Below, one piece after another: positions 7,780 to 15,123 of a stretch of 64,000 nt of DNA (position 1 is its first letter; each line of letters starts with the position of its first letter). The stretch is taken from assembly GCA_016711125.1 (NCBI GenBank), contig JADJTQ010000002.1, positions 1,302,001 to 1,366,000 of the forward strand, given 5' to 3'. Source of the DNA: Saprospiraceae bacterium (GTDB taxonomy: Bacteria; Bacteroidota; Bacteroidia; Chitinophagales; Saprospiraceae). The notes beneath the pieces are model-generated. The model saw nothing but the letters and a program-made list of their open reading frames with translations, was not told the origin of the DNA and did no database searches. The position numbers were made by a program, and so were the translations under genes.

Positions 7780-9702
7780 TTAATGAGTCACCACAATATG
7801 TTCGGTTTTGGTTCCTTCTTTGGTTGCTACCCGTACGATATACGTACCACTTGGATAACGATTCATATCAAAATTCACTTGTTCGGCCAGGACATTTTTT
7901 AATGTCTTGATGTTCAATACTTTACCGGTAGCATCAGCCATAAAAATCGTAGCAGCTGTAGGTGTGTCAAAATGGATATCTACTTTGACAAACTCTGAAG
8001 CAGGATTAGGATAAATAGTTACACTGTGCTCAGGTAGTGGATTTTCGTCCACCGCAGTTATGATCGTAAGTTCTACCCCCACATCAGATGCATTTTCCTC
8101 ATAGTCACGCACAATACCCCAACCCGGATCGGCATCACGTGGTGTAGACACAATACTGGTCAATTGCCAGACCTTATAATCTTCATTGGTGCCAATAAAT
8201 AGATCGGAAACACTAGCCCCAAATCGCAAGCCCACCAGATATTTTCCACCAGGTTGCATCATGATCTGATCGTTTTCTCCATCGAGATCGGTTAGTATAT
8301 CAATGTTGAAATCTTCACATTGCGACGCTTCCTCACCTGCGGTAAATACTTTTGAACCAATACCAATCACCTGGTTAGCATCAATCAATTGATCAAAGCC
8401 TGATGCTGCATCTAGTCCGATTAAGTCGGTCTCACCATTTAGTAATACACCCTTCAATATCCGAGCCGTATCGGGCAGTTGCACGATAAAGCCGATGATG
8501 GTCTTACCCACTAATGGATCATCTCCTTCACAAATTTTAAAGGTGATTTGATCAAAAATCAAAGGCTCAGCCACACTGGATGGCAAACTGATAAAATTGG
8601 CAATATCATACTCTTCACCTCCAAAATTATAGCCTTGAGTTCGACCTGTTGGTGGTAGTTTTCGAAACGAAAAATCACGTACGTCAAAGACATTAAAATC
8701 AACATTATCATCGGGGGCGACAATCTCAGGGGTTGTGTCTCCTCTATACCTCACATTGTACGCTAAGATATAGTCTTGCTGAGTGGCATCGGTTGGCTCC
8801 CAACTTCGGTCAAAGTCCCAGATCACCGTGTCGCCAGTTGCTAATCCAACTACCCAACCGGTATCACTAAATACTAAATCACGAGTCTCGCCGGTCAGTA
8901 CCCGGGTCATAAACATGATGCTATCGGTGATGTCTTCACCCAAATTGGTTACCATCATTTCCAGATCGAAAGAGTCACCATTCAGGGCAAAATCGGGAGT
9001 TTCAAAATTGTCAATATTGGTAAAATCCAAAACAGCTAAATCCACACCCCGGCTGTCATAAAGTTTTACATCGTCGATGAGCCAGAAATAGTAATCGCCC
9101 GACCACACAAATTTAATCATCACATCGGCTTGATTACCAGCAACATCCGATATGTCAAGTGCTACAATATCGTTTTGCCTGGTTGTAGAGTTGGCAGAGA
9201 TTTCAGCATTGATCTCAAATGAATCGGTCCATGTAAGACCACCATCCGTGCTCACCTCAACCGAGGTAGCGGGGGTACTAAAATCAGTTGAACTTTTTGA
9301 AAAATAACGGTAATACTGATTAAATGCCAGGATCACCTGGTCCTGACCAGTAAAGTCAAGCGATGGTGAAATGATTTCTCCCACTTGAGGAGCAACTGCA
9401 GGGCCACCTCCTTGAGTGTTTTGATCGCCTCCATTGTCTAAGCCATCGCTGTCAAAAAGCAAGGCTCCACCCCCGGATTCAGATAAAATGGGTCGCGTAC
9501 CATCGTTGAAAGCCCCCGTACCGGCGTCTCCGTTAGGTGCCCATACCCATACGGCATCGGTATCTGAGACACCAATTGTGGTCCATCCCTCCAGATCATT
9601 GTCAAAGGTAAAAGTATAAATAGCGGTTTGACCATAAGAAGTTATGGCAAAGACCATAACGGTGAAAATAGTTGTAAGTGTTTGAATGGTCGATTGATAC
9701 AT
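7780..9702 (-). CDS. Secreted protein with T9SS type A C-terminal sorting domain
   Basis: A 640-residue exported protein. A Sec signal peptide ends near ITSYGQ (about residue 24). Residues about 30-220 form a MAM/jelly-roll-like beta domain (the FDNDLEGWTTIG opening and WLIDDVKLYD ending are typical of choice-of-anchor modules). A middle beta-rich region follows, and the last ~80 residues (HSVTIYPNPASEFVKVD ... YPSGTYIVRVATKEG) match the type A sorting signal that sends proteins through the type IX secretion system to the cell surface or medium. No catalytic motif is visible, so it may be an adhesin or structural cargo. It is monocistronic and ends at the hairpin at 7730-7759. A perfect palindrome (TTAATCGATTAA) at 9713-9724 sits just upstream of the start. 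Confidence 0.85.
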   Translation of the reverse strand: MYQSTIQTLTTIFTVMVFAITSYGQTAIYTFTFDNDLEGWTTIGVSDTDAVWVWAPNGDAGTGAFNDGTRPILSESGGGALLFDSDGLDNGGDQNTQGGGPAVAPQVGEIISPSLDFTGQDQVILAFNQYYRYFSKSSTDFSTPATSVEVSTDGGLTWTDSFEINAEISANSTTRQNDIVALDISDVAGNQADVMIKFVWSGDYYFWLIDDVKLYDSRGVDLAVLDFTNIDNFETPDFALNGDSFDLEMMVTNLGEDITDSIMFMTRVLTGETRDLVFSDTGWVVGLATGDTVIWDFDRSWEPTDATQQDYILAYNVRYRGDTTPEIVAPDDNVDFNVFDVRDFSFRKLPPTGRTQGYNFGGEEYDIANFISLPSSVAEPLIFDQITFKICEGDDPLVGKTIIGFIVQLPDTARILKGVLLNGETDLIGLDAASGFDQLIDANQVIGIGSKVFTAGEEASQCEDFNIDILTDLDGENDQIMMQPGGKYLVGLRFGASVSDLFIGTNEDYKVWQLTSIVSTPRDADPGWGIVRDYEENASDVGVELTIITAVDENPLPEHSVTIYPNPASEFVKVDIHFDTPTAATIFMADATGKVLNIKTLKNVLAEQVNFDMNRYPSGTYIVRVATKEGTKTEHIVVTH

Positions 9703-10003
9703 ATGCTTTTAATTAATCGATTAAGGAAATTATAATTTGGTGTGCAAGATATAAAATTACCCTCAAGACTGGTGTTATTTAACTATTTCAGTGTGCATTT
9801 GTCAGTGAGCAGACTACAGTATTTGGGCAGTGCAGAAGGTGATCTTCGGTCGTTAGGCAATTTCCTGCCCAAAAATGGCCCAGGTCTAAAACAAATTAGC
9901 TTGCAATTCGCCTTTGCAAAGTACGCTCTTGAAACGATGCGAATCATAAAAACGCCGGATTAAGCAGTGAGGCTCCATCTCTAAATATTAGTTAAACAAG
10001 TAT
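9703..10003. other. Intergenic region upstream of the T9SS protein gene
   Basis: Contains the 12-base palindrome at 9713-9724 and an AT-rich promoter-like area for the minus-strand gene. A 73-codon plus-strand ORF (9742-9963) has no family features and is not called. Confidence 0.5.
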
Positions 10004-11008
10004 TCAGCTGGTCTTTGAAGCCAGGTCAGATTCAAATTCCAATAGCATCTCCCTGGAAACCGGCATCACACCTGGATACTGACAAACTAAGGTACCGCAT
10101 AGTCCTGACCAATGAGCTACCGATGAGAGATCGAGATCAGCGGACAAGCACAATGATGCCACGCTAATCACGGTATCACCAGCTCCACAAACATCGGCAA
10201 TGAGTCGCTTTTGAGCAGGTAGCAGGTGATGCTCTGATCCGTTATCAATAAAAATACCTTTATCAGACAAGGTCACCATGATTGTCTTACAGCCAAGTTT
10301 AGATCTGACATATTTAGTAGCTTTCAGAAGACTTTGCTGGTCAACCTCAACTGGAAATGGAAGGATAGCGCGTAGCTCAGCCAGATTGGGCTTAAAAAGA
10401 GAAACCCCGAGGTACTCATAAAAATGATCAAACTTAGGATCTACAGCTATCGGAATATTTTGCTCATGCAGCAACTTCAGGAATCTTTTAATACTGGGGC
10501 CACTGAGTATACCTTTGTTGTAATCTTGTAAGATCACGAAATCAATAGGCACCGTCTTTAGCAAGGTCTTTACCGAATGAACCAAACTCTCAAGCAATTC
10601 GGGCTGAATGGCATCTGTGGTCTCCTGGTCGACCCGGAGCAGATGTTGTTTGCCGGCCATGATTCTGGTCTTGCAGGTTGTCATCCGCTGATCATTTGTC
10701 AGCAGTAAGTCTGTGTTGATCTGCTTTTCGTTGAGCAGCTCAACGAGCTTTCTCCCCATTTGGTCATCACCGATAGCCGAGGCTATCCAAACCTCATTAC
10801 CCAATCCTGCCAAATTAAGCGCTACATTGGCTGCTCCACCTGGCAGAAGAGAGGTGTCTTGATGCAACATGATCGGCACTGGTGCTTCGGGAGATATCCG
10901 TGATACGGACCCGCTCAGATACTGGTCGATCATTACATCCCCGATCACCAAAACTTTTTTATGTTGGATAAGCTCTAAAAACTGCGCAGTATCAGCTGAT
11001 GTCTTCAT
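10004..11008 (-). CDS. D-glycero-beta-D-manno-heptose-7-phosphate kinase (HldE kinase-domain type)
   Basis: A PfkB/ribokinase-family sugar kinase of 334 residues that phosphorylates heptose 7-phosphate at C1 in the ADP-heptose pathway for lipopolysaccharide core. Seen: the N-terminal VLVIGDVMIDQYLSGSVSRISPEAPVP block typical of RfaE/HldE, the GGAANVALNLAGLG motif, and the PfkB C-terminal signature DVCGAGDTVISVASL with the catalytic Asp in GAGDT. Only the kinase half is present; the cytidylyltransferase domain of fused HldE is absent, as is usual where RfaE1 and RfaE2 are separate. Its start overlaps the kdtA stop by 4 bases, so the two form one operon for LPS inner-core synthesis. Closely related PfkB kinases cannot be fully excluded. 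Confidence 0.85.
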   Translation of the reverse strand: MKTSADTAQFLELIQHKKVLVIGDVMIDQYLSGSVSRISPEAPVPIMLHQDTSLLPGGAANVALNLAGLGNEVWIASAIGDDQMGRKLVELLNEKQINTDLLLTNDQRMTTCKTRIMAGKQHLLRVDQETTDAIQPELLESLVHSVKTLLKTVPIDFVILQDYNKGILSGPSIKRFLKLLHEQNIPIAVDPKFDHFYEYLGVSLFKPNLAELRAILPFPVEVDQQSLLKATKYVRSKLGCKTIMVTLSDKGIFIDNGSEHHLLPAQKRLIADVCGAGDTVISVASLCLSADLDLSSVAHWSGLCGTLVCQYPGVMPVSREMLLEFESDLASKTS

Positions 11009-12234
11009 AATAATATTTTCTCGCCTGCAAGGTAATGCACAACTTTTAATGTAGCTCCGCGATGTCTGCTTAGAAATTTGTGAATCCCCTCACCTGCCAA
11101 TTTATAATTCGAGTTATTGCTAAAAAAATCAATTGCCTGTTTAAATTCAATCGAATTAGAAACTGATTGAGCACTGGATAACTTAATCAATTCGGTGGCC
11201 TCTCCAAATTTTTGATGATGGGGTCCAAAAATGACCGGAAGCCCTGCAGCGATGGGCTCAAGGATACTATGAATACCTTTGCCAAATCCTCCGCCGATGT
11301 AGGCTTGAGTTCCATATTGATATAAGTGAGCTAAATCACCGATGGTGTTGACAATGATACCATCAGCATCCCGGGTTGAATTATTGATCCCTGTGAGAAA
11401 AGGATAATTGCCCTTCACTTGTTGTTGTATTCTTTTCAACATGCCAGCACTGATGTCATGCGGAGCAAAAATGGTAAAATATTTCTCTTTGAATTCAGCG
11501 ATCCAGGCTGCAACAATTTCTAAATCCGCAGGCCAGATACTCCCGAAGATGACAACAGATTTTGTCCCTATGAGCGAGTCAATAATAGGGTATTTTTTAA
11601 GTTCACCTTGCAAATCTATTACCCGGTCTATTCGATTATCCCCCGCCACCATCGAATTGATTTGCTTTCTTTCCAGTAATTCATGACTGTGAATATCCTG
11701 GACAAAAATCATCTTCGATTTTTGCAAAATTTCTAATAGCGGTGACAGCCATGGTTTAAATAGAAAATGATTTGATTTGAACACACAAGAAATAAAATAG
11801 AAAGGAATATTTCTTTGATTTAATTCATCTAAATAATTAAACCAAAAATCGTATTTAATAAAAATGGCGGCTCTTGGTTTGATCCGATTCAAAAATTTAA
11901 CTGCATTTTTTTTTGTATCCAGAGGCAGATAAAAGACATGGTCAACGAACTGGTAATTCTTCCGAATTTCGTAGCCACTGGGTGAAAAAAATGTCAAGAC
12001 GATACGAGTGTCGGGAAATTGCTTTTTGATCGCTTCGATGACCGGTCTGCCCTGCTCAAATTCCCCAAGTGAAGCGGCATGTATCCATATTGGATTGGTT
12101 GTATCCTGAATTATTCGAGTCCAGATATTCTGACGACCAGCAATCCATTTTTTAGCTTTTTTATTAAATGGCCTTAGGACAAGGATCAGCAACCCGTAAA
12201 TTTTAACCGACAGCGAATAGAGCCAAAGTACCAT
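11005..12234 (-). CDS. waaA: 3-deoxy-D-manno-octulosonic acid (Kdo) transferase
   Basis: Inner-membrane glycosyltransferase (GT30) that adds Kdo from CMP-Kdo to lipid A precursor. The protein has 409 residues, close to the usual ~410-430. An N-terminal hydrophobic anchor (about 1-22) is followed by the Glycos_transf_N domain with IWIHAASLGEFEQGRPV (the catalytic Glu lies in GEFEQ) and KYDFWFNYL. The C-terminal Rossmann domain has YIGGGFGKGIHSILEP and GPHHQKFGEA, the nucleotide-sugar binding signature. It sits one base after the outer-membrane protein gene and overlaps the heptose kinase, so the operon makes LPS inner core. Confidence 0.93.
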   Translation of the reverse strand: MVLWLYSLSVKIYGLLILVLRPFNKKAKKWIAGRQNIWTRIIQDTTNPIWIHAASLGEFEQGRPVIEAIKKQFPDTRIVLTFFSPSGYEIRKNYQFVDHVFYLPLDTKKNAVKFLNRIKPRAAIFIKYDFWFNYLDELNQRNIPFYFISCVFKSNHFLFKPWLSPLLEILQKSKMIFVQDIHSHELLERKQINSMVAGDNRIDRVIDLQGELKKYPIIDSLIGTKSVVIFGSIWPADLEIVAAWIAEFKEKYFTIFAPHDISAGMLKRIQQQVKGNYPFLTGINNSTRDADGIIVNTIGDLAHLYQYGTQAYIGGGFGKGIHSILEPIAAGLPVIFGPHHQKFGEATELIKLSSAQSVSNSIEFKQAIDFFSNNSNYKLAGEGIHKFLSRHRGATLKVVHYLAGEKILL

Positions 12235-12235
12235 A

Positions 12236-12988
12236 TTAATAGTATCGGATTTCGGGAGTCAAATAAATCGGAATGATCCAGCCGAGTTGAATTCCGGTCA
12301 GCACATCAAATCGATTGATTTTTACCCCCGTTTGGTTGTAATTAAATTGTCTCCTGTCTCTGGTAAATGCTTCAGCAACAGATATTGAAATATAGAAATT
12401 GATCAATTTGTCTTCACTCAAGTACATATAAGAGATCTTCTGATTAAGAGTCCAACCCGAACTAAGGCGGTCATATCCTTTTAAATAGGCATGCTGCAAT
12501 TGAACCACCGAATCAAAGTCATCGACAATTCTGATTTTATGTACTAAGTATCCCAGACCTGCGACCAGGAGAAACCCTGATCTGTGCCGGGAGTTTTTTC
12601 GCAGCTGAACCAGGTGTCCTGCATCAATAGAAAATTGATGTCCTCTTTCTCTCAGAAAGATGCTTGCAAATTGCATGTCGCTGCCAATGATACCCCCTTC
12701 GATCGTTCGCAAGTTTGATAGCACATCTTCTCTCACTTGATTGCCAAACAAGAGGTCGTAATTAGCCCCCAGGTAAAAATTGTTCTTTGAAAGAAATGCC
12801 ACCGATCCACCCAGAGTAAAATGCTCGGCAAACCGGTCCTTCAAATCAGCCATCGGCAGGCCCGCACCGTACCGGGCACTTAGCTGGATCAAGGACTTTA
12901 GGCTATCTTGAGGCTGACCGATGGCTGTACAGGTTGCCATCGTGAGCATGATTGCCAAGGATTTTGCGCTTGATATGCATTTTTGCAT
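12236..12988 (-). CDS. Hypothetical outer-membrane beta-barrel protein
   Basis: A 250-residue protein with a signal peptide (to about TAIGQ, residue 24). Alternating hydrophobic/polar strands with aromatic ends (FYLGANYDLLFG, YISISVAEAF, IQLGWIIPIYLTPEIRYY) suggest a small outer-membrane beta barrel that ends on aromatic residues. It is first in the minus-strand operon with waaA and the heptose kinase, so a role in the outer membrane is plausible but unproven. A good promoter (12993-13027) precedes it. No named family is recognised. Confidence 0.65.
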   Translation of the reverse strand: MQKCISSAKSLAIMLTMATCTAIGQPQDSLKSLIQLSARYGAGLPMADLKDRFAEHFTLGGSVAFLSKNNFYLGANYDLLFGNQVREDVLSNLRTIEGGIIGSDMQFASIFLRERGHQFSIDAGHLVQLRKNSRHRSGFLLVAGLGYLVHKIRIVDDFDSVVQLQHAYLKGYDRLSSGWTLNQKISYMYLSEDKLINFYISISVAEAFTRDRRQFNYNQTGVKINRFDVLTGIQLGWIIPIYLTPEIRYY

Positions 12989-12992
12989 ATCA

Positions 12993-13027
12993 CAAAGTTA
13001 ATTGATTTTTGAGGTCGAATAGTCAAA
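12993..13027 (-). promoter_or_regulatory. Promoter of the LPS-core operon
   Basis: On the minus strand, TTTG (13024-13027) is followed after 23 bases by TAACTTTG (12993-13000). This matches the Bacteroidota TTTG/TAnnTTTG promoter with correct spacing. The -7 element ends 4 bases from the start codon at 12988, so the transcript may be nearly leaderless, or an internal start may be used. Confidence 0.55.
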
Positions 13028-13082
13028 TGGACAAGACTCGTATTCAGGTAGATACCCCCGTTCAAAAGACCAACCATTTATT

Positions 13083-13090
13083 TACCTTTG
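13083..13090 (+). promoter_or_regulatory. -7 element of the nucleotide-sugar operon (TACCTTTG)
   Basis: Exact TAnnTTTG match 24 bases before the ATG at 13115. A clear TTTG -33 element is missing; TTCA lies 22 bases upstream. Confidence 0.45.
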
Positions 13091-13114
13091 GCAGCTGAAT
13101 AAATACAGGCTTGG

Positions 13115-14047
13115 ATGAAAACAGTGTTGATCACCGGTGCAGCAGGATTTTTGGGTTCACATTTGTGCGACCGGGTTATGGCTGAGGGTTACAAAGTGGT
13201 TGGAATGGACAATCTCCTGACTGGCTCTCTCCGCAATATTGAGCATCTTTTTAAGGATGCCCGATTTGACTTTTATCATCATGATGTTTCAAAATTTGTG
13301 CATGTACCCGGTCAGCTGGACTATATCCTTCATTTTGCATCACCCGCCAGTCCGATCGATTATCTGAAGATGCCCATTCAGACCCTTAAAGTGGGATCAT
13401 TGGGCACACACAATCTTCTGGGATTGGCCCGGGTCAAGAAATCCAGAATATTAATTGCATCAACATCCGAAGTTTACGGTGATCCATTGGTACATCCACA
13501 AAATGAAGATTATTGGGGCAACGTCAATCCTGTTGGTCCGAGGGGGGTCTATGATGAGGCCAAAAGATTTCAGGAGGCAATCACGATGGCCTATCACAAT
13601 ACTCATGGTCTGGAAACCCGTATTGTGCGCATATTTAATACCTATGGTCCACGCATGCGACTAGACGATGGTCGCGCATTGCCGGCGTTTATGGGTCAGG
13701 CTTTACGTAACGAACCGATAACCCTTTTTGGTGATGGGTTGCAAACCAGATCTTTTTGCTACGTTGATGACCTGATGGAAGGTATTTTTAGATTACTCCA
13801 TAGCAACTACCATCTACCGGTGAATATTGGTAATCCGTCGGAAATCACCGTTAAGCAATTGGCAGAAGAGATTCTTGACATGATCGATACTACCTCAACC
13901 TTGAGTTTCAAACCATTGCCTGTTGATGATCCAAAGGTGCGTCAGCCGGATATCACCAGAGCCAAAGAGATCTTAAATTGGGAGCCTCTCATTGAACGAA
14001 AGGAGGGATTGCAGCGTACTTTGCAATACTTTAAAACAGTTGTATAG
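13115..14047 (+). CDS. UDP-glucuronic acid decarboxylase (UDP-xylose synthase) type SDR epimerase
   Basis: Extended short-chain dehydrogenase of 310 residues, predicted to convert UDP-glucuronate to UDP-xylose with bound NAD+. Seen: the NAD-binding ITGAAGFLGSHLCDRV at the N-terminus, HFASPASPIDYLKMPIQTLKVGS (the UXS-type active-site loop), STSEVYGDP, the catalytic YDEAKR (Tyr-x-x-x-Lys) and GPRMRLDDGRALP, which separates UXS enzymes from other epimerases. Length is normal for bacterial UXS. It is first in a same-strand run with rmlB-like and polysaccharide export genes (3-base gap), so it probably supplies pentose for a surface polysaccharide. Confidence 0.88.
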   Translation: MKTVLITGAAGFLGSHLCDRVMAEGYKVVGMDNLLTGSLRNIEHLFKDARFDFYHHDVSKFVHVPGQLDYILHFASPASPIDYLKMPIQTLKVGSLGTHNLLGLARVKKSRILIASTSEVYGDPLVHPQNEDYWGNVNPVGPRGVYDEAKRFQEAITMAYHNTHGLETRIVRIFNTYGPRMRLDDGRALPAFMGQALRNEPITLFGDGLQTRSFCYVDDLMEGIFRLLHSNYHLPVNIGNPSEITVKQLAEEILDMIDTTSTLSFKPLPVDDPKVRQPDITRAKEILNWEPLIERKEGLQRTLQYFKTVV

Positions 14048-14049
14048 GC

Positions 14050-15120
14050 ATGAATAGCAGAAGATATAACACCATACTTATCACCGGTGGAGCCGGATTT
14101 ATTGGCAACCACCTGACAAGGCATTTGGTGATCAAATACCCGGATTCAAAAATAGTCAATTTAGACAAATTGACTTATGCAGGAAATCTTGAAAATCTGC
14201 TGGATGTTGAGGACCGTTCCAATTATCATTTTGAGAGGGTTTGTATCACCGATGAGGTGGAAACACAGCGGGTCTTTCAGCAACACCGGCCCGACCTGGT
14301 GATTCATCTCGCTGCCGAATCACATGTCGATCGCTCTATTGTGTCACCTCTTGAGTTTGTTCACACGAATACCGTTGGTACGGCTAACTTGCTGAATCAG
14401 GCCAAGAAGCTATGGCAGGAAGATGGATTTCAAGACGAATTGTTTTATCACGTTTCAACGGATGAAGTGTACGGGAGTCTGGGCCCATCAGGTTATCTTT
14501 ACGAGGCGACGAAATACGATCCCCGTTCACCATATTCGGCATCTAACGCTGCCGCTGACCATTTGGTGATGGCATATTATCATACTTTTCAGATGCCAGT
14601 GATCATCTCCAATTGCTCGAATAATTACGGACCTTATCAATTTCCAGAAAAATTGATTCCTTTGATCATCAATAATATCCGACATCAAAGACCACTGCCG
14701 GTGTATGGCGATGGAAGTAATGTGCGCGATTGGCTCTATGTGACTGACCATGTGGAAGCCATTGATCTTGCTGTTCATGGTGGCGTCATTGGAGAGACCT
14801 ATAATATTGGCGGCCACAATGAGCATAAAAACCTAACCATTGTTGAGACTCTCTGTGACCAAATTGATGTCAAATTAAATAATCCGGTTGGAACCTCTCG
14901 CAAATTGATCACCTTTGTCAAGGATAGATTGGGGCATGACCAGCGATACGCCATTGATGCGGCGAAAATAAATTCGGAGCTGGGATGGAGCCCCTCAATA
15001 AATTTGAGAGAGGGTTTATCTTTGACCATAGATTGGTATTTTGAGAACGCTACCTGGTTGCAGAACATTACCAGTGGAGCCTATAAAGAATACTATCGAA
15101 AAATGTATAAAGTGGAGTGA
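14050..15120 (+). CDS. rmlB: dTDP-glucose 4,6-dehydratase with Lys-to-Asn change in the YxxxK motif
   Basis: Normally converts dTDP-glucose to dTDP-4-keto-6-deoxyglucose for rhamnose and other deoxysugars. This extended SDR has 356 residues, the usual length. Seen: ITGGAGFIGNHL (NAD binding), LAAESHVDRSI, STDEVYGSLG (catalytic Thr-Asp-Glu) and SNCSNNYGPYQFPEKLIP, all strongly rmlB-like. The odd point is the catalytic YSASK motif. Tyr 162 is present, but residue 166, which should be the essential Lys, is Asn (codon AAC, 14545-14547). That would cripple a normal SDR enzyme. A base error (AAA/AAG read as AAC) or a real loss of function are both possible. It lies 2 bases after the decarboxylase gene and 3 bases before the export gene. 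Confidence 0.92.
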   Translation: MNSRRYNTILITGGAGFIGNHLTRHLVIKYPDSKIVNLDKLTYAGNLENLLDVEDRSNYHFERVCITDEVETQRVFQQHRPDLVIHLAAESHVDRSIVSPLEFVHTNTVGTANLLNQAKKLWQEDGFQDELFYHVSTDEVYGSLGPSGYLYEATKYDPRSPYSASNAAADHLVMAYYHTFQMPVIISNCSNNYGPYQFPEKLIPLIINNIRHQRPLPVYGDGSNVRDWLYVTDHVEAIDLAVHGGVIGETYNIGGHNEHKNLTIVETLCDQIDVKLNNPVGTSRKLITFVKDRLGHDQRYAIDAAKINSELGWSPSINLREGLSLTIDWYFENATWLQNITSGAYKEYYRKMYKVE

Positions 15121-15123
15121 AGT

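Noticed and set aside
9742..9963. 73-aa plus-strand ORF before the heptose kinase gene
   Set aside because: No start context or family resemblance.
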